NCBI GenBank assembly: GCA_042691655.1
Contig: CP170506.1
Coordinates: forward strand, 2,046,001 to 2,110,000
DNA: 64,000 nt
Source of the DNA: UBA695 sp042691655
GTDB lineage: Bacteria > Verrucomicrobiota > Verrucomicrobiia > Chthoniobacterales > Chthoniobacteraceae
Direction of reading: 5' to 3'
Shown: positions 45,213-54,041 of the stretch, piece after piece
Layout of the letters: every line of letters begins with the position of its first letter
Numbering within the stretch: the first letter of the stretch is position 1
The notes under the pieces: model-generated
Told to the model about the DNA's origin: nothing
Databases searched by the model: none
The model's input: only the letters and a program-made list of their open reading frames with translations
Position numbers and translations under genes: made by a program

Positions 45213-45944
45213 ATGAGCATCCGCATTGATGGACTGAACAAGAACTTCGAAGATTTCACCGCGCTCAAAGACGTCTCCCTCGAAGTCCAGACCGGCAAAC
45301 TCGTCGCCCTCCTCGGGCCCAGCGGCTCCGGCAAAACCACGCTCCTGCGCGTCATCGCCGGGCTGGAGTTCGCCGACTCCGGACGCGTCTTTTTTAACGA
45401 CCAAGACGTCACAGAACACAGCGCCTACGACCGCCGCGCCGGGTTCGTCTTCCAGCACTACGCCCTCTTTCAGCACCTGAGCGTGTTTGACAACATCGCC
45501 TTTGGCCTCGAAGTGCGCCCCCGCGCGACCCGGCCCTCCAAGGACGAAATCCGCGAACGCGTCCACTGCCTCTTGCAGTTGATCCAGTTGGAGGACCTGG
45601 CCAAGCGCTTCCCCTCCCAGCTCTCCGGCGGCCAGAGGCAGCGCGTGGCGCTCGCCCGGGCGCTGGCCATCGAGCCGCACGTGCTGCTTTTGGACGAACC
45701 CTTCGGCGCGCTCGACGCCAAAGTGCGCAAGGAACTCCGCGCCTGGCTGCGCCGTTTCCACAACGAAACGCACATCACAAGCCTCTTCGTCACGCACGAC
45801 CAGGAGGAAGCCTTCGAGGTGGCCGACGAAGTGGTCATCCTCAACCACGGCTCCATCCAGCAGATCGGCGCGCCCAAGAAGATCCAGACCGAACCGGCCA
45901 ACGCCTTCGTGCAGGACTTCCTCGGGCTCGATTTCGAGATTTAG
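45213..45944 (+). CDS. cysA: Sulfate ABC transporter ATPase CysA, short form
   Basis: A 243-residue ATPase with Walker A GPSGSGKTTLLR, Q-loop VFQHYALFQHLSVFDN, signature LSGGQRQRVALARALA, Walker B LLLDEPFGALDAKVR and switch His VTHDQEEAFEVAD. It stops after about 243 residues, whereas most CysA proteins have about 350 with a C-terminal TOBE domain; no frameshift remnant of that domain is seen downstream, so the short form seems genuine. Energises sulfate import. Confidence 0.93.
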   Translation: MSIRIDGLNKNFEDFTALKDVSLEVQTGKLVALLGPSGSGKTTLLRVIAGLEFADSGRVFFNDQDVTEHSAYDRRAGFVFQHYALFQHLSVFDNIAFGLEVRPRATRPSKDEIRERVHCLLQLIQLEDLAKRFPSQLSGGQRQRVALARALAIEPHVLLLDEPFGALDAKVRKELRAWLRRFHNETHITSLFVTHDQEEAFEVADEVVILNHGSIQQIGAPKKIQTEPANAFVQDFLGLDFEI

Positions 45945-45956
45945 GCCCTGGAAATA

Positions 45957-46052
45957 GCCGCAAAAAGGCGCAAGAGGCGCAAAAACGGAGATCCGCAGAG
46001 TGTTTTAGGCGTTCAGTCCTCTGAATTTGCGCCTTTTGCGCTTTTTTGCGGC
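45957..46052. repeat. Large inverted repeat between convergent cysA and HNH genes
   Basis: Arms of 27 bases at 45957-45983 and 46026-46052 match with two mismatches (both could be G-U pairs in RNA) around a 42-base loop. The arms are built of GCGCAAA units like the repeats at 24782 and 54042. Probably a transcription terminator or a mobile repeat of the same family. Confidence 0.75.
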
Positions 46053-46076
46053 CAATTTCCCCTCTCGCTCGGGTGG

Positions 46077-46721
46077 CTACGCCCCGTCGCCCAGCTCGAC
46101 ATTCCAGTACGCCACATCCAGGAAGTGTTTCCACGCCTCCTGCTGCGCGCCGCTGTACTTGAACTGGAGAAACGGGCGCCACTTCGGGCGTTCGGGCTTC
46201 TTGACGAGCCGCATCCCGGCTTCGTGCGGCAAGCGGTTGGCCTTGCGGCTGTTGCACGGAATGCACGAGCAGACAATATTTTCCCAGGTCGTCTTGCCAC
46301 CCCGGTCGCGCGGCAGCACGTGGTCGAGGTTCAGCTCCTTGCGGTCGAAAATCTTGCCGCAATACTGGCAGGTGTTCTTATCCCGCTCAAAGATGTTGTT
46401 GCGGGTAAATTTGATCTCCTTCTTAAGCGTCCGGTCGAAAAAGAGCAGCACGATGACGCGCGGAATGCGGATCTTGAAAGAAATCGTTTTGACCATCTCC
46501 GGCTCCGGCTCGCGGACGGAAAAATCGCGCCAGCTCTCGAAGTCGTGCGTCGTGTAGCTGTTTTCCCCGTCACGAGAGACAATCTGCGCGTGGCCTTGGC
46601 AGATGAGCGTGAAGGCCCTACGGACGGTGGTGACATTGACGGCTTGCCACAGCCGGTTCAAAACCAACACCTGACGATTAAGCAGGGAAAGATTCTGGTC
46701 GAAGATGCGCCAGAATAGCAT
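46077..46721 (-). CDS. HNH endonuclease
   Basis: A 214-residue protein with a complete HNH motif: CQYCGKIFDRKELNLDHVLPRDRGG (quoted CQYCGKIF and LNLDHVLPRDRGG), then ENIVCSCIPCNSRKANR, giving two Cys pairs for zinc and the catalytic His. The N-terminal part is conserved in a widespread stand-alone HNH group (VLNRLWQAVNVTTVRRAFTLI). The function of that group is unknown; neither restriction nor toxin genes are adjacent. Confidence 0.88.
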   Translation of the reverse strand: MLFWRIFDQNLSLLNRQVLVLNRLWQAVNVTTVRRAFTLICQGHAQIVSRDGENSYTTHDFESWRDFSVREPEPEMVKTISFKIRIPRVIVLLFFDRTLKKEIKFTRNNIFERDKNTCQYCGKIFDRKELNLDHVLPRDRGGKTTWENIVCSCIPCNSRKANRLPHEAGMRLVKKPERPKWRPFLQFKYSGAQQEAWKHFLDVAYWNVELGDGA

Positions 46722-46786
46722 CCTCCCTCCCGGGCGTCAAACGGAAGGAGCGTTACATTTTCGTGGCTTTTCGGGTCGTTGGTGCG

Positions 46787-47392
46787 CTAGTGCACCACTT
46801 CCACCGACGTGCCAATTTTCACCCGCTGGTAGAACATCGGCGCGATTTCGGCAGGCATCCGGATGCAGCCGTGGGAGGCCGGGTAGCCCGGCAGAATCCC
46901 GATGTGCATGCCCACCCCCTCGGAGATCCGCATGAAATAATACATCGGGGCCCCCTCGAAATGGGTGCCACTCGGGGCGGAATCGATCCGGGAACTGACC
47001 CCCGCCCGCACAACGCGCCCCTGACCGTCGATAAAGTTGCCGTAAAGGCTGGAACGATGGTCCGGGTCCTTCTCCTGAACGTGGAAGCATCCCGTCGGCG
47101 TCATCCCAGCGGCCTTGCCCGAGGAAATCGGCGTATCAATGGCGATTTCGTTGCCCACGAGGAGGTAAGCCCGCTGTTTGCCCAGCGAGACGAGCACATG
47201 GGCATTGCCGGACGTCACCCGCTCCAGCACCCGGGGAACCACCTGGGGCGGGTCCTGTTTGTGGAGGGATTCGCTGGCCTTTTTGACGCCGAAAAGCCCG
47301 AAAAACGCGGCCGGAGCCGAAGCGCCGGACCACGCCAGCACGATTCCCACGAGGATCATCGGAGCGAAGTAGCGTAGCAGTTTAGTTCTCAT
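46787..47392 (-). CDS. L,D-transpeptidase (YkuD)
   Basis: About 201 residues from the Met at 47392, with a signal peptide or anchor (LLRYFAPMILVGIVLAWSG). The YkuD catalytic motif is intact: HIGILPGYPASHGCIRMP with the Cys. It forms 3-3 crosslinks in peptidoglycan or attaches proteins to it, in the periplasm. The divergent gene, 212 bases away, is mpl, another peptidoglycan gene. The same catalytic architecture recurs in the ankyrin fusion at 59860. Confidence 0.88.
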   Translation of the reverse strand: MRTKLLRYFAPMILVGIVLAWSGASAPAAFFGLFGVKKASESLHKQDPPQVVPRVLERVTSGNAHVLVSLGKQRAYLLVGNEIAIDTPISSGKAAGMTPTGCFHVQEKDPDHRSSLYGNFIDGQGRVVRAGVSSRIDSAPSGTHFEGAPMYYFMRISEGVGMHIGILPGYPASHGCIRMPAEIAPMFYQRVKIGTSVEVVH

Positions 47393-47604
47393 TGCAGGCG
47401 GAACGGTGCGTTGTTTCTTAATGACACCGGGTTGCACGATCAATCGAAAAACTCGATTTGTTTATCCTTCATCTAAAAATGGCGCGTGGCCGCACCGTTT
47501 CGGACGGAACCTTTTTGCCGCCATAACACGCCATAACACGCCCAACCCAAGGCGAAACGTTGCTTTTTCCCCGCGCCTGCGCTTTGCTGGGCACCTCATT
47601 CCAC

Positions 47605-48984
47605 ATGAACGTTCAACACATCCACTTCCTGGGCATTTGCGGCACGGCCATGGGGTCCGTCGCGGCGGCCCTGCAAGAACGCGGCTTCACGGTCACCGGC
47701 TCGGACGAAAACGTCTACCCCCCGATGTCCACCTTCCTCGAGGAGAAAGGCGTTAAAATCACCCCCGGCTACGCCCCCGAGAACCTGCCGGAGAGCGCCC
47801 AGCTCATCGTCGTGGGCAATGCGATGAAGCGCGGCAACCCCGAGGTGGAGGCCGTCCTCAACCGGAAGCTCTACTACCTTTCCCTGCCGGAAACGCTCAA
47901 GGAATTCTTCCTGCGCGGGCGCAAGAACCTCGTCGTCTGCGGCACGCACGGCAAAACCACCACCACCTCGCTGCTCACCTGGATTTTGGAAACCGCGAAG
48001 TTCGAGCCGAGCTACTTGATCGGCGGCATCCCCAAGAACCTCGGCCAGGGGGCGCGATTCCGCGATTCCGCCTACGTCGTGCTCGAAGGCGACGAATACG
48101 ACACGGCGTTCTTCGACAAACGTAGCAAATTCGTTCACTACATGCCAGAGGTGGCCATCGTGAACAACATCGAGTTCGACCACGCCGACATTTTCAACAA
48201 CATCGACGAAATCAAGCTGAGCTTCCGCCGGATGCTCAACATCGTCCCCGGCAACGGCTTGGCGCTCCTCAACGCCGACGACGCCAACTGCCTCGACGTC
48301 CAGAAAACCTGCCCCGCGCCGACGAAAACCGTCGGCTTCGGCGAGCACGCCGATTACCGCATCGAGGCGGCGCAATACACGCCCTCCGGCTCCGAGTTCA
48401 CGCTTTTCGGCACCCGCTTCGCGCTCCAGCTCGCGGGGGAATACAACGTGCGCAATGCCGCCATGGCCATCTCGGCCGCCCGGTTTTACGAAATTCCGCT
48501 GGAGACGATCCAGAAAGCCGTCGCCAGCTTCGAGGGGGTCCTGCGCCGCCAGGAAGTGCGCGGCGAGGTGCGCGGCATCAAGATCATCGACGACTTCGGC
48601 CATCACCCGACGGCCATCAAGCAAACGCTCGCCGGGCTGCGCCACCAGTACCCCGGCGCGCGCCTCTGGGCCATTTTCGAACCGCGCTCAAATACCACGC
48701 GGCGAGCCGTCTTCCAGCACGAACTTCCCCAGGCCTTTGCCGACGCCGACGGCGTGATCATCGCCAAGGTGGCCCGGATGGATCAGCTCGCGGAAGCCGA
48801 GCGGCTCCACCCCGAGCAGGTCATCGCCGACATCGCCGCCACGGGCAAACCGGCCTTCTACGAGCCAGGCGTCACCGAGATCATCGCCCGCCTGAAACCC
48901 CTCGCCCAAAGCGGCGACATCGTCGCGGTCTTCAGCAACGGCGGCTTCGACGGCATCCACGCCCGGCTGCTCAAGGAACTATAA
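47605..48984 (+). CDS. mpl: UDP-MurNAc:L-Ala-gamma-D-Glu-meso-DAP ligase (Mpl)
   Basis: About 459 residues from the Met at 47605, with the Mpl start VQHIHFLGICGTAMGSVA. The ATP motif is VCGTHGKTTTTSLL, followed by IGGIPKNLGQGARF, EGDEYDTAFFDKRSKF, NNIEFDHADIF and DDFGHHPTAIKQTL, all signatures of Mpl rather than MurC. It recycles murein tripeptide by joining it to UDP-MurNAc in the cytoplasm, which shows meso-DAP-type peptidoglycan. Confidence 0.95.
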   Translation: MNVQHIHFLGICGTAMGSVAAALQERGFTVTGSDENVYPPMSTFLEEKGVKITPGYAPENLPESAQLIVVGNAMKRGNPEVEAVLNRKLYYLSLPETLKEFFLRGRKNLVVCGTHGKTTTTSLLTWILETAKFEPSYLIGGIPKNLGQGARFRDSAYVVLEGDEYDTAFFDKRSKFVHYMPEVAIVNNIEFDHADIFNNIDEIKLSFRRMLNIVPGNGLALLNADDANCLDVQKTCPAPTKTVGFGEHADYRIEAAQYTPSGSEFTLFGTRFALQLAGEYNVRNAAMAISAARFYEIPLETIQKAVASFEGVLRRQEVRGEVRGIKIIDDFGHHPTAIKQTLAGLRHQYPGARLWAIFEPRSNTTRRAVFQHELPQAFADADGVIIAKVARMDQLAEAERLHPEQVIADIAATGKPAFYEPGVTEIIARLKPLAQSGDIVAVFSNGGFDGIHARLLKEL

Positions 48985-49011
48985 TACGCATCCGGCAAAA
49001 GCTGACTCCCA

Positions 49012-49056
49012 AAACAAGGAAACCAGACATCGAATTCTGCCGGTTTCCCTGTTTTC
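49012..49056 (+). terminator. Terminator after mpl
   Basis: AAACAAGGAAACC (49012-49024) pairs with GGTTTCCCTGTTT (49042-49054) with one mismatch; a short T-run is part of the descending arm. It lies 27 bases after the mpl stop, just before the next plus-strand gene. Confidence 0.6.
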
Positions 49057-49067
49057 CTAAATATTCA

Positions 49068-50645
49068 ATGATAGCTTCACCCAACACCGCGCAGTCGGCA
49101 CCTTTGGTAAAACCTGCTTTCCACGCCGCTGAGAAAGCGGGCCTTCTCGTAGCGGTGGGGTTATTCTTGCTGCGGCTGGTCTATCTCTCCAGCCCAGACC
49201 TATTTCCGGAAGAGGCCTACTACTGGAACTACGCCCAGCATCTCGATTTTGGCTACCTGGATCACCCGCCCATGGTCGGCTGGTTGATCTACCTCGGCAC
49301 TGCTATTTGCGGGAATGGCGAATTTGGCGTCCGCGTATTCGCGCTGGTCTGCTCCCTCATCACCACCCTTTTTGCCTACCGGACGGCCTCGTTCTTCTTT
49401 GGCCGCCGGGGGGGCATCATGGGCATGCTGCTGGCGCAGGCGTTGCCCTTCTTTTTCATGACGGGGCTGATGATAACGCCCGATTCCTCCCTCACGGCGT
49501 GCTGGGCGGGGATGCTCTATTTCCTAACCCGCGTGATTTTTGCCCAGAGCGCTCGCGCCTGGCTGGGGGTCGGGATCTGCCTGGGGCTGGGGATGCTCTC
49601 GAAATACACCATCGCCCTTCTCGGGCCCGCGACCTTGCTCTTTCTTCTGCTCGATCCCCCGTCACGTTTCTGGTTCCGGCGGGCCGCGCCATACGCCGCC
49701 GTGCTGTTGGCGGCATTGATTTTTTCCCCGGTGGTCGTTTGGAATGCCCAGCATCATTGGGCTTCCTTTGCTTTTCAAACCGGTCAACGCATCGCCGCCC
49801 ACACCGATTTCTCGTTGCATGAGCTCGCGGCTTCCGTCCTCTTATTTCTCACCCCCGTGGGAGTGCTGGCCGCGATCCAATATCTTCGGGGGCGCTCAAA
49901 ATTGCCTCAACTGTCGGGTCGGCCGGTTGCCGACAACGCCCGCTTCCTGCTCTTTACCCGCGTCTATGTGCTGATGCCGCTAGCGATCTTTGTTCTATTC
50001 AGCTTCCAGCATACGGTGAAGCTGAATTGGACGGGCCCGCTCTGGCTGGCTCTGCTCCCCATGCTTGCCGCCCAGCTTTCCGATCCCGCATCCGGGCGGC
50101 TCCTACGACGCGGATGGATCGCTTCCATCGCCGTCTTCGGGCTGCTCTACGTTGCCCTTCTCAACTATCTATCGGTAGCCATCCCGCACCTTCCCTACTT
50201 CTCCAAAACCGAGCTCCTGCCCGTGGGCTGGGCCGAGATGGGTCTTGCCTTGAGCCAACAGAAGGCCGCATGCAGCCAGGCCACCGGGGCAAAGACCATC
50301 GTCGTCGGCCTTGACCGCAACTTTATCGCCAGCGAAGCCGCCTTTTATCAAACCGACCAAACCCAAGCCGTGCGCGAAACCACGGGAGCGCACCTTTTCG
50401 GCTCCCCTGGGTTGATGTACGAGTCCTGGCTGCCCGCCAAGGATCAAGCCGGGGCAACACTCCTGCTGGTGAGTTTCAATGAAAAGGATTTGAAGCGAAA
50501 TCGGCTCCGCACGCAATGCGAGCAACTGGGGCCAATCCAGCAATACTGGGTTGAACACAACGGAGTCAGGATTCGCCCCTACTACACAAGGATCGCCTAT
50601 AATTACAGCTGCGAACAAAAGAGTACCCTGGCCCAAGAAAAATGA
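49068..50645 (+). CDS. GT39/ArnT-like membrane glycosyltransferase
   Basis: A 525-residue protein with about ten membrane segments and the PMT_2/ArnT opening PDLFPEEAYYWNYAQHLDFG followed by YLDHPPMVGWLIYLG, where acidic residues of the first periplasmic loop bind the polyprenyl-phosphate sugar donor. The C-terminal 130 residues form a soluble domain. Such enzymes transfer a sugar from a lipid carrier to lipid A, protein or glycan outside the membrane; acceptor unknown. It ends one base from the convergent AraC-type gene. Confidence 0.87.
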   Translation: MIASPNTAQSAPLVKPAFHAAEKAGLLVAVGLFLLRLVYLSSPDLFPEEAYYWNYAQHLDFGYLDHPPMVGWLIYLGTAICGNGEFGVRVFALVCSLITTLFAYRTASFFFGRRGGIMGMLLAQALPFFFMTGLMITPDSSLTACWAGMLYFLTRVIFAQSARAWLGVGICLGLGMLSKYTIALLGPATLLFLLLDPPSRFWFRRAAPYAAVLLAALIFSPVVVWNAQHHWASFAFQTGQRIAAHTDFSLHELAASVLLFLTPVGVLAAIQYLRGRSKLPQLSGRPVADNARFLLFTRVYVLMPLAIFVLFSFQHTVKLNWTGPLWLALLPMLAAQLSDPASGRLLRRGWIASIAVFGLLYVALLNYLSVAIPHLPYFSKTELLPVGWAEMGLALSQQKAACSQATGAKTIVVGLDRNFIASEAAFYQTDQTQAVRETTGAHLFGSPGLMYESWLPAKDQAGATLLLVSFNEKDLKRNRLRTQCEQLGPIQQYWVEHNGVRIRPYYTRIAYNYSCEQKSTLAQEK

Positions 50646-50646
50646 C

Positions 50647-51747
50647 TCATGGAGCGCCGGGCTTCCCTTGCCGGAATTCGCTCGGCGTCCGCCCCGTCCA
50701 GCGCCGGAAGGCCGTGGAAAACACGCACGGCTCGGCGTAGCCGCATAATCGCGCGACCTCCTGCACGCTTTGCGCCGTCGTGGTAAGGAGCGTCTCCGCG
50801 CGCTCCCGGCGCAGCCCCTCAAGGTAGCGCGAGGGGCTCGTCCCGTGGGCGGCCTGCATGGCGGTTTCAAACGAACGCCGCGACATCCCCGCGATGCGGC
50901 AGAGATCGGCCACTTGCAGCGGCTCCTCCAGGTTGCTGTGGGCGTAAATGAGCGCCCGGTCAAGCCCCGTCGGTGAGCGCAGGCTGCTCTTGCGCTCGTG
51001 CAAAATGCCGACCGGGCGCAGCTCCGTCGCCGCCGCATTGCCCAGGAGACAATCCGCCGCGATGCGCCCCAGTTCGCGCCCCGGCAGGGCATAGCTGGAA
51101 AGGGGAATCCCCGCGTAGAGCGACTCCAGGCGGTCATCCCCCACCCCGATCACCGCCACATCGTCGGGAATGCGCCGCCCCAGCTCGCGGGCCGCCCCCA
51201 CCGCCAGCCGCGCCTGCCGGTCGGAACCCGCAAACACCCCCAGCGGCCCCGGCACCCGCCGGAGCGCCTCGCGGATCTGCGCCTGCGAAACGCCACTAAT
51301 CACCGCGAACGGCTCCACCTCCCGCGAAAACCCCGCCAGGAGCCTTTCGGACGCATATTGCCCCGGCGAACCAATAAACACATACTCCCCCGCTCCGTCG
51401 GCCCGAAGCGCCCGAGCCGCCCCCTGGCCCATCGCCACGAAATCCGGCTCCACATTCGGCACGGAGGGGATCTGCGAACACTGCGCCAGCTGCACCACCC
51501 TCACCCCGCCCTCGCGCAGCGGCAGCAGCCACGCCTCGCTCACAAAATCCCCGATGGCCCCCGCCAGCTCCTTCATCCCCGCCAGCCGCCTCAGCGCCGC
51601 TTCGTAACCGCCCGAAAGCACCAGGATCTCCAGCCCGCGCACCGCCGAAAGCCCACTTTTTATCCCCTCCAATACGGCCAATTCGGCCTCGGTAATCGAA
51701 GGGAAGGCCACGGCGACCACACCGGAAATAGAGGCAGATTTTCGCAT
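50647..51747 (-). CDS. XylR-like regulator (sugar-sensor plus AraC helix-turn-helix)
   Basis: About 366 residues from the Met at 51747. Residues 1-240 form a periplasmic-binding-protein-like sensor (GVVAVAFPSI, YVFIGSPGQYASERLLAGF, DVAVIGVGDDRLESLYAGIPLSS (part quoted DVAVIGVGDDRLES)); the C-terminal 110 residues are an AraC-type double helix-turn-helix (VADLCRIAGMSRRSFETAMQ and VQEVARLCGYAEPCVFSTAF). This is the E. coli XylR layout. It is divergent from gmd; two TTGCGCAA palindromes lie in the gap. The frame extends upstream to 51915 but would overlap gmd. Confidence 0.87.
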   Translation of the reverse strand: MRKSASISGVVAVAFPSITEAELAVLEGIKSGLSAVRGLEILVLSGGYEAALRRLAGMKELAGAIGDFVSEAWLLPLREGGVRVVQLAQCSQIPSVPNVEPDFVAMGQGAARALRADGAGEYVFIGSPGQYASERLLAGFSREVEPFAVISGVSQAQIREALRRVPGPLGVFAGSDRQARLAVGAARELGRRIPDDVAVIGVGDDRLESLYAGIPLSSYALPGRELGRIAADCLLGNAAATELRPVGILHERKSSLRSPTGLDRALIYAHSNLEEPLQVADLCRIAGMSRRSFETAMQAAHGTSPSRYLEGLRRERAETLLTTTAQSVQEVARLCGYAEPCVFSTAFRRWTGRTPSEFRQGKPGAP

Positions 51748-51752
51748 CGGCT

Positions 51753-51791
51753 TTGCGCAAAAACTAAAGCATCTTTTGCGCGTTTGCGCAA
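51753..51791. promoter_or_regulatory. Twin TTGCGCAA palindromes between regulator and gmd
   Basis: Perfect 8-base palindromes TTGCGCAA at 51753-51760 and 51784-51791 are 31 bases apart (three turns), with a partial copy (TTTTGCGCG, 51774-51782) between. Placed in the 81-base gap between the XylR-like gene and gmd; AraC-family regulators often bind spaced repeats. Note that GCGCAAA also occurs in the dispersed repeats. Confidence 0.45.
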
Positions 51792-51828
51792 TTACAAAAG
51801 CACGTTCTTCCGCTTCACTATACGCCAC

Positions 51829-52845
51829 ATGAAGAAAGCACTCATTACCGGCATCACAGGACAGGATGGATCCTATCTGGCGGAGTTGCTGCTCCAAAAA
51901 GGCTACGAAGTCCACGGCATCATCCGGCGGTCTTCAACGTTCAACACGAGCCGCATCGAGCACATCTACAACGACCCGCACGCCAAGGGAGGCCACCTTT
52001 TCCTTCATTACGGCGACCTGGCCGACTCGGTCCAGATGGTCAAGCTTCTCTATGATTTGAAGCCCGACGAAATCTACAACCTCGGCGCCCAGAGCCACGT
52101 GCGCGTCTCCTTTGACGTCCCCGAATACACCGGCGACGTCACCGGGCTTGGCGCGATCCGCATCCTGGAGGCCATCCGCGAATCCGGCCTGGCCGAGAAC
52201 GTGCGCTACTACCAAGCCTCCTCCTCCGAAATGTTCGGCAAGGTGGCCGAAGTGCCGCAGAGCGAGACTACCCCCTTCCACCCGCGCTCCCCCTACGGCT
52301 GCGCCAAAGTGTTCGCCTACTGGCTCACCGTCAACTACCGCGAAGCCTACAACCTGCACGCCTCCAACGGCATCCTCTTCAACCACGAAAGCCCGCGCCG
52401 CGGCGAGACCTTCGTGACCCGCAAGATCACCCGGGCCGCCACGCGCATCAAAATGGGCCTGCAAGACTCCCTCTACCTTGGCAACCTCGACGCCAAGCGC
52501 GACTGGGGCTACGCCAAGGAATACGTCGAAGTCATGTGGCTCATGCTCCAGCAGGACCAACCCGACGACTACGTCTGCGCCACCGGCGAGACGCACACCA
52601 TCCGGGAATTCTGCGAGGAATGCTTCGGGCTCCTCGGCCTCGACTGGGAGAAATACGTCAAACACGACGCCCGCTACGAGCGCCCGAGCGAAGTCGATCT
52701 CTTGATCGGCGACCCGTGCAAGCTCAAGCGCCAGATCAACTGGGAGCCAAAGGTCCGTTTCAAGGAACTCGTGCGCATCATGACCGAGGCCGACCTCGAA
52801 CTCGCCCGCCGCGAACTGGCCTACAACGAAACGGCAGGGAAATAG
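51829..52845 (+). CDS. gmd: GDP-mannose 4,6-dehydratase
   Basis: A 338-residue protein from ATG 51829. Extended SDR features: nucleotide motif ALITGITGQDGSYLAELLL, YNLGAQSHVRVSFDVP, SSSEMFGKVAEVPQSE, catalytic YGCAKVFAYW (YxxxK), NGILFNHESPRRGETFVTRK and RDWGYAKEYVE, all typical of GMD. It converts GDP-D-mannose to GDP-4-keto-6-deoxymannose. fcl follows 132 bases later, completing GDP-L-fucose synthesis. No classic ribosome site is visible. Confidence 0.97.
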   Translation: MKKALITGITGQDGSYLAELLLQKGYEVHGIIRRSSTFNTSRIEHIYNDPHAKGGHLFLHYGDLADSVQMVKLLYDLKPDEIYNLGAQSHVRVSFDVPEYTGDVTGLGAIRILEAIRESGLAENVRYYQASSSEMFGKVAEVPQSETTPFHPRSPYGCAKVFAYWLTVNYREAYNLHASNGILFNHESPRRGETFVTRKITRAATRIKMGLQDSLYLGNLDAKRDWGYAKEYVEVMWLMLQQDQPDDYVCATGETHTIREFCEECFGLLGLDWEKYVKHDARYERPSEVDLLIGDPCKLKRQINWEPKVRFKELVRIMTEADLELARRELAYNETAGK

Positions 52846-52849
52846 GAAG

Positions 52850-52968
52850 AACTCACCACAGAGGACACGGAGAACACAGAGGCCGGAAAGAGGCTGTCTG
52901 TGTTTTCTGTTATTTTCCTCCAAATGTCTTTTTCCTGAGTTCCTGAGTTCCTGATAAAAATTTCTTTA
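52850..52968. repeat. Spacer repeat between gmd and fcl (ACAGAG-type)
   Basis: A CACCACAGAGGACACGGAG segment followed by ACACAGAG (52854-52879) and an opposing TCTGTGTTTTCTGT (about 52897-52910) form an imperfect inverted repeat; the core pairs ACGGAGAACACAGA with TCTGTGTTTTCTGT with two G-U type mismatches. A tandem GAGTTCCT duplication follows near 52937-52953. Such ACAGAG repeats recur as dispersed elements in several bacterial genomes (general knowledge). Confidence 0.6.
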
Positions 52969-52977
52969 AAGCGACTT

Positions 52978-53934
52978 ATGCAAATTGATCCATCCAAACG
53001 CATCTACGTAGCGGGCCACCGGGGCATGGTCGGGGCCGCCATCGTCCGGGCGCTCCAGGCGCGGGGATGCTGTAATCTCATCCTTCGCACCCACGCCGAG
53101 CTCGACCTCTGCGAACAAGCGGCGGTACGCGACTTCTTCGCCAAGGAGAAACCGGAAATCGTCATCGTCGCGGCGGCGAAAGTCGGCGGCATCCACGCCA
53201 ACGCCACCTACCCGGCGGACTTCATCCACGTCAACCTCGCCAGCGCCCACAACGTCATCCACGAGGCCTACACCCACGGCGTCGAGCACCTCCTCTTCCT
53301 CGGCAGCTCGTGCATTTACCCGCGCGAAGCCCCGCAGCCGATGCAGGAGGAATGCCTCCTCACCTCCCCCCTGGAGCCGACCAACGAAGCCTACGCCATC
53401 GCGAAAATCGCGGGTCTGAAACTCTGCCAGCACTACCGCAAGCAGTACGGCGTCCTCTTCCACTCCGCCATGCCGACGAACCTCTACGGCCCCGGCGACA
53501 ACTATCACCCGCAAAACTCCCACGTCCTGCCCGCCCTGCTGCGCCGCTTCCACGAAGCCGTGCAAAATAACGCCCCCACCGTCACCCTCTGGGGCACCGG
53601 CGTCGCCCTGCGCGAATTCCTGCACGTCGACGACCTCGCCGGAGCCTGCATGGCCACCCTGCAAATGGACAACCCGCCGGACTGGATCAACGTCGGCTAC
53701 GGCTCCGACGTCTCCATCGCCGAGCTGGCCCGGACCATCGCACGCGTCACCGGCTTCAAAGGCGAACTCCTCTGGGACCCGACCAAACCCGACGGCACCC
53801 CGCGCAAATACATGGACAGCGCCAAACTCCTGGCCACCGGCTGGCGGCCAAAGTACGACCTCGAAGCTGGCATCCGGCACACCTACGCCGACTTCCTTAG
53901 CAGATTGCAGAACGGCGATCTGAGGGAAAAATAG
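52978..53934 (+). CDS. fcl: GDP-L-fucose synthase
   Basis: A 318-residue GDP-4-keto-6-deoxymannose epimerase/reductase: VAGHRGMVGAAIVRAL, DLCEQAAVRDFF, AAKVGGIHANATYPADFI, LGSSCIYPREAPQPM with the catalytic Ser and Cys, YAIAKIAGLKLCQ (YxxxK), MPTNLYGPGDNYHP and EFLHVDDLAGAC. It yields GDP-L-fucose for surface glycans. Though a repeat intervenes after gmd, the two likely form one unit. Confidence 0.96.
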   Translation: MQIDPSKRIYVAGHRGMVGAAIVRALQARGCCNLILRTHAELDLCEQAAVRDFFAKEKPEIVIVAAAKVGGIHANATYPADFIHVNLASAHNVIHEAYTHGVEHLLFLGSSCIYPREAPQPMQEECLLTSPLEPTNEAYAIAKIAGLKLCQHYRKQYGVLFHSAMPTNLYGPGDNYHPQNSHVLPALLRRFHEAVQNNAPTVTLWGTGVALREFLHVDDLAGACMATLQMDNPPDWINVGYGSDVSIAELARTIARVTGFKGELLWDPTKPDGTPRKYMDSAKLLATGWRPKYDLEAGIRHTYADFLSRLQNGDLREK

Positions 53935-54041
53935 CCCCCTCTGCCAGAATTTTCCCCCAAACGTCCCACCCCGGGTTTCGGCTCGCGGTGGGACGTTTTT
54001 TTTCGCCCGAGCCCACCCGAATACCAGCACGCAACAAAGAC

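Noticed and set aside
46077..46721. HNH protein as part of a restriction or toxin system
   Set aside because: No methyltransferase, immunity or antitoxin gene is adjacent; the neighbours are cysA and an L,D-transpeptidase, and the protein matches a common stand-alone HNH group.
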